NCBI GenBank assembly: GCA_900470195.1
Contig: UEIJ01000004.1
Span: 124,001 to 188,000, forward strand
Direction: 5' to 3'
Length of the DNA stretch: 64,000 bases
Source of the DNA: Hyphomicrobiales bacterium
GTDB taxonomy: Bacteria; Pseudomonadota; Alphaproteobacteria; Rhizobiales; Rhizobiaceae
Shown: piece after piece, positions 18,674 through 27,816 of the stretch
How positions within the stretch are numbered: the first letter of the stretch is position 1
Layout of the letters: every line of letters starts with the position of its first letter
The notes under the pieces: model-generated
The model's database searches: none
What the model saw: only the letters and a program-made list of their open reading frames with translations
Told to the model about the DNA's origin: nothing
Program-made: the position numbers and the translations under genes

Positions 18674-19839
18674 CCAGAAACCCAGCCGGATGACCAAGCC
18701 CACTGAAAATTATAACCGCCGAGCCAGCCGGTAACATCGACAACCTCGCCGATGAAAAACAGGCCGGGAACGGATTTGGCTTCCATGGTCTTGGAATCGA
18801 GCTCGCGCGTATCAACCCCTCCAAGCGTAACTTCTGCGGTACGATAACCTTCCGATCCCGCTGGCTTGATGCGCCAGTCATTTATCGCTGCCTCGACACG
18901 GCGGAACATCTTGTCGGACATATCCGCCAGATGGCCAGTTGCGCCGACATCCTCGGCTATGGTCTGTGCCAGCTTTCTTGGAAGATAAAGCGCCAGCGCA
19001 GTCTGCAATGCCTGCTTGCCGTTCTGCTTGCGTTGCTCGCGCAGTGCATCGAAAATGTCCGTTTCCGGCAGCATGGCTATGCGGATTTCGTCGCCTTCAC
19101 GCCAATAGGAAGAAATCTGCAGGATAGAAGGGCCACTAATGCCCCGATGCGTAAACAGCATCGCCTCGGCAAATTTGGTTTTGCCGCAGGCAACAACAGC
19201 GTCGACGGCAACACCGGCGAGCGGCTTCAACCGTTCCAGCGTATTGGGTTCAAACGTCAGCGGAACGAGTGCCGGTCTTGTTTCGACGATCCGCAAGCCG
19301 AACTGCGTTGCGATGTCGTAACCGAGCCCTGTGGCACCCATTTTGGGGATCGATTTGCCTCCGCATGCCACGACCAACGAGCGGCAGCGGACAGGGCCAT
19401 CTGACAACTGGAGGGAAAAGCCCTCCGCGGATTTTTCAACCGAGCTAACGCTACAGCCAAGCATCAGTCGCGCACCATGGCGTTTCATCTCGGCCAGCAG
19501 CATTTCGATGATCTGCAACGCCGAACCATCGCAGAAGAGTTGTCCCCGCGTCTTCTCGTGATAGGCGATGCCAAAGCGCTCTACCAGCGCAATGAAATCG
19601 CGCTGCGTGTAGCGGCTCAGGGCCGAGATACAGAAGTGCGGATTCTGCGAGAGATAATTCTTCGGGCTTGCATGAAGATTGGTGAAATTACAGCGTCCAC
19701 CGCCCGATATTCGGATTTTCTCACCGGCGGCCTTGGCGTGATCCACCACTAGCACGGAACGCCCGCGTTTAGCCGCTTCAATGGCACACATCATACCTGC
19801 CGCGCCAGCGCCTATGACCACAATATCAACTGTTTCCAA
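18661..19839 (-). CDS. BaiN/HI0933-type FAD-dependent oxidoreductase
   Basis: A 392-residue flavoprotein of the HI0933/YhiN family. FAD-binding GAGAAGMMCAIEAAKRG lies at the N-terminus, followed by the family motif AGEKIRISGGGRCNFTN and a second dinucleotide motif RSLVVACGGKSIPKMG. The C-terminal TAEVTLGGVDTRELD and PGLFFIGEVVDVTGWLGGYNFQ are diagnostic. Some members have been linked to bile-acid reduction or to an unidentified housekeeping redox step; the substrate here is unknown. Its end overlaps the convergent acetyltransferase by 13 bases. Confidence 0.92.
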   Translation of the reverse strand: METVDIVVIGAGAAGMMCAIEAAKRGRSVLVVDHAKAAGEKIRISGGGRCNFTNLHASPKNYLSQNPHFCISALSRYTQRDFIALVERFGIAYHEKTRGQLFCDGSALQIIEMLLAEMKRHGARLMLGCSVSSVEKSAEGFSLQLSDGPVRCRSLVVACGGKSIPKMGATGLGYDIATQFGLRIVETRPALVPLTFEPNTLERLKPLAGVAVDAVVACGKTKFAEAMLFTHRGISGPSILQISSYWREGDEIRIAMLPETDIFDALREQRKQNGKQALQTALALYLPRKLAQTIAEDVGATGHLADMSDKMFRRVEAAINDWRIKPAGSEGYRTAEVTLGGVDTRELDSKTMEAKSVPGLFFIGEVVDVTGWLGGYNFQWAWSSGWVSGQAA

Positions 19840-19927
19840 CTCACCTTACTCCGAATGGCGCCGGTCCATAGCACAGCCGAAGCTTATGAAACAGAAAGCT
19901 TTGCCATTGCGGATAACCATGGAAGGA

Positions 19928-21490
19928 TCAGTTGATCCTGACAGTTACAAAACGCAGTTCACCCGAGCGGGATGCCAGCATCAGAAGCGCATTCTTGCGT
20001 CCCTCGCGGCGTAGCGCATCGATGCGCTTCTTCACATCGTCGGGCGTCTTTACCGTCACCTGACCAATATCGACGATGACATCGCCGGTTTCGATGCGCT
20101 TTTCGCCGGCTGCCGAGCCGGGAGAGACATAAAGAACCGCGACACCTTCTACGTCTTCGGCAATGCCAAACTCACCGCGAACCTCATCGCTCAATTCGCT
20201 GAGCTTCATCCCCAGCACGCTTGGAGCAGCGTCGCTCTTCTGGTCCTTTTTCGGCGTATCCGGTGTTTCCGTCCCTGGATCACTACCCTCACCTTCAGGA
20301 AGGGGAGCCTGATCTTCCGTCGCAGCTTCGGTGCTCTTGTCATCCTCGACCAGACGCCCGAGCTTGATCTTCAGCGTCTTTTCCTCGCCTTGACGGACGA
20401 CGACGAGTTCGACTTCCTTGCCGACCGGCGTTTCCGCAACCAGTCGCGGCAGATCGCGCGCCGTGTTGACCGGCTTGCCTTCATAGCGGATCACGACATC
20501 GCCCGCTTCGATAGCCTTGTTGTCAACGCCGGAATTTTCGATCAATCCGGCGATCAGCGCGCCCTTGGCTTCTTTGAGTCCGAGGCTCTGGGCGATATCG
20601 TCCGTGACCGGCTGGATGCGCACACCGAGCCAGCCGCGGCGAACCTCGCCGAACTCCTTGAGCTGGTCGATGACACCGACAGCCATTTCCGCTGGGATGG
20701 CGAAGCCGATACCGATGGAGCCTCCCGATGGTGAGATGATCGCAGTGTTGATGCCGATCACTTTGCCGTCCATATCGAACAGCGGACCACCGGAATTGCC
20801 CCGGTTGATTGCGGCATCGGTCTGGATGAAATCATCATAGGGACCGGAATTGATGTCGCGCTTGCGGGCCGAGATAATGCCGGCGGTTACCGTTCCGCCA
20901 AGACCGAACGGGTTGCCAATCGCAAGGACCCAGTCGCCAATACGCGCCTTTTCCGAATTGCCGAATTCGACAGCTTTCAGCTTGTGCTTGGACGTGTCCA
21001 CTTTGAGGATTGCCAGATCGGTCTTGATGTCCTTTCCGACGAGTTCCGCTTTCAGCTTGGAACCATCGTTGAAATTGACTTCGATTTCATCTGCATCGGC
21101 AATGACATGATTGTTCGTTACGATGAAACCCTTTTCAGCATCGATGACGAAGCCTGATCCCAGCGACTGGACCTTGCGCGATTCGTCGCCCTGCGCGCCA
21201 CCTTTATCGCCAAAGAAGTCCTTGAAATATTCCTGGAACGGAGAGCCTTCCGGCACCTGCGGCATTGGAACCGCGCCGTCACCTTCGCCGTCTCCCTTGA
21301 CGGTCTGGGAGGTTGAGATGTTCACGACCGCATCGAGCAGACCCTCGGCCAGATCAGCGACGGAAGCCGGCCCCTGAGCTGCGATTGCCGGAGGCGTCCC
21401 CATCGAAAGAGTGCCACCGACCGTCATCGCTCCCAATGCCACGGTTGCGAAAAGGGTGCGAGCAAATCCCGCCTTTGGTGCAATTGCCAT
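19928..21490 (-). CDS. degP: Periplasmic serine protease of the DegP/DegQ (Do) family
   Basis: A 520-residue HtrA protease and chaperone. An N-terminal signal sequence (about 1-38, ending near PAIAAQG) is followed by the trypsin-like domain with His in TNNHVIADADEI, Asp in KTDLAILKVD and Ser in NRGNSGGPLFD. Two PDZ domains follow, separated by an acidic, low-complexity linker rich in Glu, Asp and Pro (about residues 375-420) that is longer than in E. coli DegP. It lies downstream of hflK-hflC-DUF2065 on the same strand with a 135-base gap, a common alphaproteobacterial order. It degrades or refolds damaged envelope proteins. Confidence 0.95.
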   Translation of the reverse strand: MAIAPKAGFARTLFATVALGAMTVGGTLSMGTPPAIAAQGPASVADLAEGLLDAVVNISTSQTVKGDGEGDGAVPMPQVPEGSPFQEYFKDFFGDKGGAQGDESRKVQSLGSGFVIDAEKGFIVTNNHVIADADEIEVNFNDGSKLKAELVGKDIKTDLAILKVDTSKHKLKAVEFGNSEKARIGDWVLAIGNPFGLGGTVTAGIISARKRDINSGPYDDFIQTDAAINRGNSGGPLFDMDGKVIGINTAIISPSGGSIGIGFAIPAEMAVGVIDQLKEFGEVRRGWLGVRIQPVTDDIAQSLGLKEAKGALIAGLIENSGVDNKAIEAGDVVIRYEGKPVNTARDLPRLVAETPVGKEVELVVVRQGEEKTLKIKLGRLVEDDKSTEAATEDQAPLPEGEGSDPGTETPDTPKKDQKSDAAPSVLGMKLSELSDEVRGEFGIAEDVEGVAVLYVSPGSAAGEKRIETGDVIVDIGQVTVKTPDDVKKRIDALRREGRKNALLMLASRSGELRFVTVRIN

Positions 21491-21625
21491 GAAGCCCTGC
21501 TCCGTTCCTGTCTGCTTGCAGTCGTTTGATTAGCGATAGATGTACTAAGGCTTGATCGCTGCAAAATACGGCCTGTTTACGGCCTCGCATAGACTACAAA
21601 CAATAAATAGCGGAGGGAAAGCGGC

Positions 21626-21811
21626 TTATCCCCTGACAAGCCAGACAATGCCGACGCCGATAGCAAGCGCTGCTATCCCGGCGATACGCAACATGTTCTC
21701 CGGCGTCTCGCTTGCCTCGCGGGCAAGCTTTTTCGCCAAAGAAGGAAAGCCGCCGTAGAGCAGCCCTTCGAGAACGAAGAGAAGACCTACGGCGGCTAGA
21801 AAATCGCTCAT
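21626..21811 (-). CDS. DUF2065 family small membrane protein
   Basis: A 61-residue protein with two hydrophobic segments (FLAAVGLLFVLEGLLYGGF and IAGIAALAIGVGIVWLV) around a basic loop, matching the DUF2065 family. It begins 18 bases after hflC and is almost certainly in the hflKC transcript; this placement downstream of hflC is typical of the family. Function unknown, perhaps linked to the HflKC complex. Confidence 0.88.
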   Translation of the reverse strand: MSDFLAAVGLLFVLEGLLYGGFPSLAKKLAREASETPENMLRIAGIAALAIGVGIVWLVRG

Positions 21812-21829
21812 AAGCGTTTGACCCGGCTG

Positions 21830-22732
21830 TTACTGGGCCGGCGTTGCCAGCTTGCCGCCAGCATCACGGAAGAACTTGAAGAACTCCGAGTCCGGCGAGA
21901 GAACCAGCGTTGTATCCGGTGTTTCAAGCGCCTCACGATAGGCGGACATCGAACGGTAGAAGGCGAAGAAGCCAGGATCCTTGCCTGCAGAGCGGGCGAA
22001 GATTTCACTGCGTTGGGCATCGCCCTCACCGCGAAGGATTTCCGATTCCTTGCGCGCTTCAGCGATCGTTTCAACGACCTGACGGTCGGCAACGGCGCGG
22101 ATACGCTGGGCAGCTTCACGGCCTCGCGCACGCAGGCGCTCCGCTTCAGCAAGGCGTTCGGCTTTCATGCGATCATAGGTCTGCTGCGAAACTTCAGCCG
22201 TCAGGTCGGTACGGCGGATACGCACATCGGCGATGGTGAGGCCGAGCGACGTTGCATCGGGACGAAGCTGGTCACGCACTTCACGCATCATGTCGCCACG
22301 CTCTTCCGAAAGTGCAGCTTCGAAGCCCCGCTGACCGTAAACGCTGCGCAATGCAGCATCAAGACGGGTACGAAGACGCTGCTCGGCAAGAAGCGTGCTG
22401 CCCGAAACGGTTTCACGGAACTTGCGCGCATCGGTGATGCGATAAACGAGGAAGGCATCGACGTCATAGAACTTGCCGCCCGAAACCTGAACGCGGATAT
22501 CGTCGAGATCGAAACGCAGCAAACGATCATCGATCAGTTGCACGGTATCAGCATCAAGAAAGCCGAAAGGCAGTTTGAAATAGATGCCGGGGTCCGTCTT
22601 CACATCGACGATCTGGCCGAAACGAAGCACGATAGCCTGCTGGCGCTCGGATACGATGAACGTGGCGGAGTAGATCAGGAAAGCGATGACGGCGATGATA
22701 CCGCCAATGATTGGAAGCCTGTTCTGGGCCAT
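21830..22732 (-). CDS. hflC: HflC, subunit of the FtsH-associated HflKC complex
   Basis: A 300-residue SPFH-domain protein. One N-terminal transmembrane segment (PIIGGIIAVIAFLIYSATFIV) precedes the SPFH domain starting SERQQAIVLRFGQIV, and a long Ala/Glu/Arg-rich coiled coil (about 180-250) follows. With HflK it forms a cage around the membrane protease FtsH. Its ATG overlaps the hflK stop by one base (TAATG), implying coupled translation. Confidence 0.95.
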   Translation of the reverse strand: MAQNRLPIIGGIIAVIAFLIYSATFIVSERQQAIVLRFGQIVDVKTDPGIYFKLPFGFLDADTVQLIDDRLLRFDLDDIRVQVSGGKFYDVDAFLVYRITDARKFRETVSGSTLLAEQRLRTRLDAALRSVYGQRGFEAALSEERGDMMREVRDQLRPDATSLGLTIADVRIRRTDLTAEVSQQTYDRMKAERLAEAERLRARGREAAQRIRAVADRQVVETIAEARKESEILRGEGDAQRSEIFARSAGKDPGFFAFYRSMSAYREALETPDTTLVLSPDSEFFKFFRDAGGKLATPAQ

Positions 22733-23880
22733 TACTGGTTACCTCCGCTCGGGGTCGTCGTCGTCGCATTCACGCCGGGGCGTGGCTGGCGCATGAGCTC
22801 GTTCAGCGGCAGATAAGGCACGACATCCTTTCCAGGTTCGACAATAACTTTCTTGGTGCTCTTCAGCACCTGTTCCATGGTTTCGAGGAACAGGCGGTTG
22901 CGTGTTACCTCAGGCGCCTTCTGGTATTCACCGAGCACGGAGCTGAAACGCTGCGCCTCACCTTCCGCGTCCTGGACAACACGATTCTTGTAGGCAGCTG
23001 CTTCTTCACGAAGCTGGGCTGCCTCACCGCGCGCCTGGCCGAGCTTCTGGTTCGAATACTGGTTCGATTCTTCCACGAAACGGTCTTCGTCCTGTTCGGC
23101 ACGCTGCACTTCATCGAAAGCGTCAGCCACTTCACGCGGCGGCGCTGCATCTTCGATGGAAACGGCATTGATCTGGATACCGGCCTTGTAAGTATCGAGA
23201 GTCTGCTGAACGATGTCGCGAACGCTCGATGCAATAGCCGAACGATTGTCACGGAAAACGTCCTGAGCAGGGCGACGTCCTACGATTTCGCGGATCGCGC
23301 TTTCGGAAACCTGCTGCACCATCGCATCGGGATTATCGACATTGAACAGATAAGCCTGCGGATCCGATACGCGGTAAAGAACCGAGAACTGAACATTGAC
23401 GATGTTCTGGTCACCCGTCAGCATCAGCCCCTGGGTTGCACCCCGGTTGCCTTGTCCGCCAATGTTGATCTGCTTTTCGACGATCTGCGCCTTCTCATAG
23501 GTTTCGATCGGCCACCAGTGGAAATGCAGGCCCGGTTCGGATACTTCTTCCTTCGGCTTGCCGAAGCGCAGTTCGACGGCGAGTTCGTCTGGCTGCACGG
23601 TATAGATCGACTGGAAAAGCCAGAAGCCGAGAACGGCTGCACCGATCAGGAACAGAACGCCCCGATTGCTGCCGCCCTTGCCGCCGCCACCGGGAAAGAC
23701 CTGCTTCAGACGATCTTGCCCCTTGCGCAGAATATCTTCGAGATCAGGTGGTGTGTTCTGGCCGCCGCCACGAGGGCCTTTCGGTCCTTGTCCCCATGGG
23801 CCACCATTATTGTTGTTATTGTTATTATCGCCGCCACCGCCCCATGGGCCGCCGCCACCGTTCTGGTTACTCCAGGGCAT
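22732..23880 (-). CDS. hflK: HflK, subunit of the FtsH-associated HflKC complex
   Basis: A 382-residue SPFH-domain protein partnering HflC. The N-terminal 70 residues are low-complexity Gly/Pro/Asn-rich, including a run of seven Asn. A transmembrane segment (GVLFLIGAAVLGFWLFQSIY) and the SPFH domain with VQPDELAVELRFGK follow, then a coiled-coil with DAFDEVQRAEQDEDRF. The ATG at 23880 follows AGAGGTGAGG. It lies 125 bases downstream of folA on the same strand. Confidence 0.95.
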   Translation of the reverse strand: MPWSNQNGGGGPWGGGGDNNNNNNNGGPWGQGPKGPRGGGQNTPPDLEDILRKGQDRLKQVFPGGGGKGGSNRGVLFLIGAAVLGFWLFQSIYTVQPDELAVELRFGKPKEEVSEPGLHFHWWPIETYEKAQIVEKQINIGGQGNRGATQGLMLTGDQNIVNVQFSVLYRVSDPQAYLFNVDNPDAMVQQVSESAIREIVGRRPAQDVFRDNRSAIASSVRDIVQQTLDTYKAGIQINAVSIEDAAPPREVADAFDEVQRAEQDEDRFVEESNQYSNQKLGQARGEAAQLREEAAAYKNRVVQDAEGEAQRFSSVLGEYQKAPEVTRNRLFLETMEQVLKSTKKVIVEPGKDVVPYLPLNELMRQPRPGVNATTTTPSGGNQ

Positions 23881-24005
23881 CCTCACCTCTCGTCCAGGCG
23901 ACGGGAAAGCGAGCTACCACTCCCGTCATCAACTAATGTTTCCGTTTTATAGGCATCGGGAGGTCCGCTTTCAACGCGAAGACGACAAAATTCGTGAACT
24001 ATGCT

Positions 24006-24530
24006 TTACACAGCACGTTTTTCGTACACGAAATAGCGCGTTGGGTGACTATCCTTGTCACCGGCAGGCACATCTTCCTGCGAAACGGCGTCCCATAGTT
24101 GCGGATCGATTTCAGGAAAATGCGTATCTCCCTCGATCTCCGCCAGAACGCGCGTCAGGTGGATGCGGTCTGCAAGAGGCAGAGCCTGAGCATAGATTTT
24201 TCCCCCGCCTATGACACAGACTTCTTCCACCGCGGCTTCGGCAGCGAGTTTTTGTCCCAGCGCAATCGCCTCCTCAAGAGACCCGACCGCGCTCGCTCCT
24301 TCAGCCTGAAATCCCTTGTCTCTTGTCACCACGATGTTGGGCCGTCCCGGCAAGGGCCGTCCGATGGATTCCCAGGTTCGCCGTCCCATGATGACAGGTT
24401 TGCCGAGTGTCAGCGCCTTGAAGCGCTTGAGATCGGTCGAAAGCCGCCACGGCATGTCATTATCGCGCCCGATGACACCATTTTCGGCGGCAGCAACAAT
24501 GATCGAAACAATCGGCTTGTGTGCGGACAT
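24006..24530 (-). CDS. folA: Dihydrofolate reductase
   Basis: Reduces dihydrofolate with NADPH, restoring the folate consumed by ThyA. 174 residues. Visible are VSIIVAAAENGVIGRDNDMPWRLSTDLKRF (in parts: IVAAAENGVIGRDNDMPWRL), GKPVIMGRRTWESIGRPLPG, and EEVCVIGGGKIYAQALPLAD. The acidic active-site residue, usually at position 27 in E. coli, lies in STDLKRF. The ATG has GAGGG six bases upstream. Only 9 bases separate it from thyA, so the two are co-transcribed. Confidence 0.96.
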   Translation of the reverse strand: MSAHKPIVSIIVAAAENGVIGRDNDMPWRLSTDLKRFKALTLGKPVIMGRRTWESIGRPLPGRPNIVVTRDKGFQAEGASAVGSLEEAIALGQKLAAEAAVEEVCVIGGGKIYAQALPLADRIHLTRVLAEIEGDTHFPEIDPQLWDAVSQEDVPAGDKDSHPTRYFVYEKRAV

Positions 24531-24539
24531 GACGTACCC

Positions 24540-25334
24540 TCAAACCGCAATCGGCGCTTTGATCGTCGGGTCAGCCTCGTAGCTATCGAGCCGGAAATCC
24601 TCGAACCGGAAGGCAAAAAGATCCTTCACGTCCGGATTGATCCACATTGTCGGCAGCTTCTTTGGCGTGCGGGTGAGTTGCAGGCGCGCCTGATCGAAAT
24701 GATTGGCGTAAATATGCGCATCCCCTAGCGTATGAATAAACTCTCCCGGCTTCAATCCTGCGACTTGCGCGATCATCATCGTCAACAACGCGTAGGAAGC
24801 GATGTTAAACGGCACGCCCAAAAAAATATCGGCCGAGCGCTGATAGAGCTGACAGGAGAGTTTTCCGTCGGCAACATAAAACTGGAAAAGACAATGGCAT
24901 GGCGGCAGCGCCATTTCATCGACAAGCGCCGGATTCCAGGCTGATACGATGAGGCGGCGCGAATTGGGATTTCCGTGCAGCATCTTCAGAAGATTCGCGA
25001 TCTGATCGATGTGACGGCCATCCGGCGCAGGCCAGGAGCGCCATTGATAACCGTAAACCGGCCCCAGATCGCCGTTTTCGTCTGCCCATTCATCCCAGAT
25101 CGAAACGCCATTTTCCTTCAGATAGGCGATATTCGTATCACCGTTCAGGAACCAGAGAAGCTCATGAATGATCGAACGGAGATGCAGCTTTTTGGTAGTG
25201 AGAACCGGAAACCCCTCTTCCAGATCGAAGCGCATCTGATATCCGAAAACCGACCGCGTACCCGTTCCTGTGCGGTCGCCACGGTCGACACCGTTGTCGA
25301 GCACATGTTGAAGAAGATCGAGATAGGTGCGCAT
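24540..25334 (-). CDS. thyA: Thymidylate synthase
   Basis: Methylates dUMP to dTMP using methylene-tetrahydrofolate. 264 residues from the ATG at 25334, exactly the E. coli length, with the catalytic cysteine at position 146 in [10 protein letters not shown]. Other conserved blocks are [36 protein letters not shown] and [17 protein letters not shown]. The frame extends upstream to 25463, but that part runs through the terminator of the preceding gene and is not coding. Followed directly by folA. Confidence 0.97.
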   Translation of the reverse strand: MRTYLDLLQHVLDNGVDRGDRTGTGTRSVFGYQMRFDLEEGFPVLTTKKLHLRSIIHELLWFLNGDTNIAYLKENGVSIWDEWADENGDLGPVYGYQWRSWPAPDGRHIDQIANLLKMLHGNPNSRRLIVSAWNPALVDEMALPPCHCLFQFYVADGKLSCQLYQRSADIFLGVPFNIASYALLTMMIAQVAGLKPGEFIHTLGDAHIYANHFDQARLQLTRTPKKLPTMWINPDVKDLFAFRFEDFRLDSYEADPTIKAPIAV

Positions 25335-25376
25335 GAGGGATATCCAGAATCCGATTCGGTTGAGCCCACTATAAAG

Positions 25377-25402
25377 AAAAACCCCGGTGACGGGCACCGG
25401 GG
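25377..25402 (-). terminator. Terminator of the DUF2853 gene
   Basis: A perfect 8-bp GC-rich stem (CCCCGGTG / CACCGGGG) with a five-base loop, followed on the minus strand by five Ts. It lies 26 bases beyond the DUF2853 stop and 42 bases before the thyA start. Confidence 0.88.
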
Positions 25403-25428
25403 CTTTGAATTCATCAGATCGCTGTGGA

Positions 25429-25740
25429 TCAGAGGCTGCCGAGTTTTCCGAGCTGCTTGGCAACCAGATAATAGAAGGTGACGCGGTGTTTGTTGCGATC
25501 CCCCTTCATGACTTCAGCAACATGCGCGACGACCTCATCGCCCTTGGCTTCGTCAGCGACGCCAAGTTTCTTGGCAACCCAATTGGTGCGGACACGCTTC
25601 ATTTCTTCAGGGTCCGTTGCCGAAACGAGCGAGGAATCGCGATTGCGCAGTGCAATACCCAGATGCTTGACGATTTTGTCGACAACAGCTTCATCGGCAG
25701 CGGCATCATAACGACGGACATCCGCGAGATATTCACTCAT
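25429..25740 (-). CDS. DUF2853 family protein
   Basis: A 103-residue soluble, helical protein with the DUF2853 pattern: start [20 protein letters not shown], middle [18 protein letters not shown], end [17 protein letters not shown]. No signal peptide or membrane segment. Flanked by its own terminator and about 200 bases from ssrA, so probably monocistronic. Function unknown. Confidence 0.88.
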   Translation of the reverse strand: MSEYLADVRRYDAAADEAVVDKIVKHLGIALRNRDSSLVSATDPEEMKRVRTNWVAKKLGVADEAKGDEVVAHVAEVMKGDRNKHRVTFYYLVAKQLGKLGSL

Positions 25741-25931
25741 ATATCCACTCTCCTTCGATTGGGGAATAAATACCCCGTTTCAGCTCACGGAATCCGGCTT
25801 CATCGAAATTTCGCTCGCCGCCCCCGATATATTGGTAGGATTGACCAGCGAAAGCAGACTGTCAATGAAAAATGAACGGGAACCGCAGGCCCGGGAATAT
25901 CAGCAAAACCCGTTAAAAACTGCGTCCCCTC

Positions 25932-25960
25932 TTCCAATCAGGTTCAACCGCGCCTATATA
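25932..25960 (+). promoter_or_regulatory. Putative ssrA promoter
   Basis: TTCCAA (25932-25937) and TATATA (25955-25960) are separated by 17 bases and would start transcription near 25967, just at the first hairpin of the tmRNA precursor. The -35 match is only partial. Confidence 0.4.
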
Positions 25961-25965
25961 CGGCG

Positions 25966-26292
25966 TGTCAGCGCAAGCTGACTATGGTGATAAACGGACG
26001 GTGTAATAAACCCATTGGACCCGGGGGCGGTACCCGGCGCCTCCACCAGAATACAGATCGGCTAGTGGTTTGTATTGTGGCGGGGGCGAAACAGGATCGA
26101 CAAGGGTGTAAAGATCGCTCTTTTACTCGGCATGATACCACCGTTATCGGGTCAATTGAGTAGTTGCAAATGACAACAAAGCTCAGGGTTACGCTCTCGC
26201 TGCCTAATGGCGGTGCGGGAAACCCACTCTAAAGCCCTTAGGGTTAGCCCCTTAAGGCGGGGTTCGGAGGCACCTGGCAACAGAAGCCTCCA
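25966..26292 (+). ncRNA. ssrA: Transfer-messenger RNA, circularly permuted two-piece form
   Basis: The 3' acceptor half comes first: a GTCAGC-GCAA-GCTGAC hairpin (25967-25982), a T-arm CCGGG/CCCGG, the acceptor strand CGCCTCC and ACCA (CCA at 26046-26048). After an intervening loop to be removed (26049-26081) comes the 5' acceptor strand GGGGGCG (26082-26088), which pairs fully with CGCCTCC including a third-position G-U pair, the alanine identity element. The tag frame at 26166-26207 encodes ANDNKAQGYALAA then TAA. A final GGAGGC / GCCTCC helix closes the coding piece. It rescues stalled ribosomes and tags proteins for ClpXP. The 5' end is inferred; the exact 3' end is uncertain by several bases. 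Confidence 0.95.
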
Positions 26293-26310
26293 CTTTCCCT
26301 TTCCAACAGA

Positions 26311-27522
26311 TTACGCAGCCGCAGCTTCCGTATCGAGTTCGTTTGCCTTGCGCGACAGAACAACTTGCGTCAGCACGAAAGCGATCAGCGCACAACCGGC
26401 AATCCCGCCGACCATCGGCAGCGCCGTTCCATCAAAGAACGAACCGGTCACGCCAATTGCCACGCCGCCGATCACGAAATGCAGCGTCCCCATCAGTGCG
26501 GAAGCAGTTCCTGCAATTTCACCGTGATCCTCGAGAGCCAGAACCGCTGTCGTCGGGATGACGAGGCCGAGGAAGCCATATCCGACGAATAGAAAACCGG
26601 CGATCAGCCAAAGCGACTGGTGTCCCATCAGAGCGGCGGCGAACATGGCGAGCATTGCCGCGGCAAATCCGGAAACCGCGAATCGCATGACCCGACGCAG
26701 CCCAAAGCGCGATCCCAGCCAGCCGTTCAACTGCGAAACACCGAAGAACGATACGGCATTGGCCGAAAAGGCGATGGCGTATTGTGTCGGCGTCAGGCCG
26801 TAATGGTCGATAAGCACGAAGGAAGAATTGGCAAGGTACACGAAGAAGGACGCAATCCCGAAGCCACCGACAAAAACCAGCCCGAGGAAGTATCGATCTT
26901 TCAGCAGCCGGCCATAACCGCGCAGAGCGCTACCCAGATTGCTTTCAAGCCGGGCTTCTGCGGTTCGCGTCTCCTTCTGCGCAGTCGCCACTAGGACGAT
27001 ACCGATAGCAGCCGCAACCAGAACGGCCCAGAAGACGCCGCGCCAGCCGAAGAAACTGATAATGACGGAGCCCGTCAAGGGAGCCAGAATCGGCGAAATG
27101 GAGAAAACGAGCATCAGGAGCGACATGAGGCGCGCAGCCTCGATACCCGTGTGAAGATCACGCACGACAGCACGTGGAATAACCATGCCAGCCGCCGCCC
27201 CTAGACCCTGGACAAAGCGGAAAAGCACGAGCACATCTATATCGGTCGCAACGGCGGAACCGACGCTGCCGATACCGAACAGCACCAGACCGCCATAGAG
27301 CGGAAGTTTACGCCCGACCATGTCGGACAGCGGCCCGCAGAAAAGCTGCGCGACCGCGAGAGCAATGAAAAAGGCCAGAAGGCTCATCTGCACAGCGCCT
27401 GTTTCCGCACGCAGATCGGCGGCAATGGTGGGCAAAGCGGGCAGATACATATCGATCGCAAATGGGCCAATGGCGGAAAGAAGGCCAAGAACAATGGCAT
27501 TGCGCACAAGACTGGAAGCCAT
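26311..27522 (-). CDS. MFS drug efflux transporter, Bcr/CflA family
   Basis: A 403-residue inner-membrane proton antiporter with about twelve hydrophobic segments. The N-terminal AIGPFAIDMYLPALPTIAADL is the hallmark of the Bcr/CflA group, followed by the MFS motif CGPLSDMVGRKLPLYGGL and FRFVQGLGAAAGMVIPRAVVRD. The ATG at 27522 is chosen because the longer frame adds an unconserved polar tail; the ribosome binding site is weak. A TetR-family regulator is divergent from it, the usual arrangement for an inducible pump. It ends about 20 bases from ssrA, convergent with it. Confidence 0.92.
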   Translation of the reverse strand: MASSLVRNAIVLGLLSAIGPFAIDMYLPALPTIAADLRAETGAVQMSLLAFFIALAVAQLFCGPLSDMVGRKLPLYGGLVLFGIGSVGSAVATDIDVLVLFRFVQGLGAAAGMVIPRAVVRDLHTGIEAARLMSLLMLVFSISPILAPLTGSVIISFFGWRGVFWAVLVAAAIGIVLVATAQKETRTAEARLESNLGSALRGYGRLLKDRYFLGLVFVGGFGIASFFVYLANSSFVLIDHYGLTPTQYAIAFSANAVSFFGVSQLNGWLGSRFGLRRVMRFAVSGFAAAMLAMFAAALMGHQSLWLIAGFLFVGYGFLGLVIPTTAVLALEDHGEIAGTASALMGTLHFVIGGVAIGVTGSFFDGTALPMVGGIAGCALIAFVLTQVVLSRKANELDTEAAAA

Positions 27523-27753
27523 GGGGGACGCGCTTTCATCAATGTTTCGTGAGATTCCCGTACCGATTTCGGATCTCCGGTTTTGCTTGGGAGGATGGCG
27601 CCATCGGGCTCGCAAAACCGGCACAGGACAGATAAATAGTTGTATTCGCTTTGAGTTTTCGTGTTCTCTTGATGAAGACGACCTGTTTTCGGTTGTGGCC
27701 GACGCTCGAAAACTCTATGGCGAAAGGCATTCTATACGGATGGTCAAAACAGA

Positions 27754-27771
27754 TTTGACACTGATGTCAAA
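27754..27771. promoter_or_regulatory. Operator candidate between the MFS pump and its divergent regulator
   Basis: TTTGACA-CTGA-TGTCAAA is an 18-bp inverted repeat 46 bases before the TetR-family start. A related weaker repeat, GACA-CCAT-TGTC, follows at 27775-27786. Together they look like regulator sites within the shared promoter region; the arms also contain TTGACA, so they may overlap -35 boxes. Confidence 0.5.
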
Positions 27772-27816
27772 TTAGACACCATTGTCCAAAACGTCAAGCT
27801 ATCTTATGTTAGAGTT

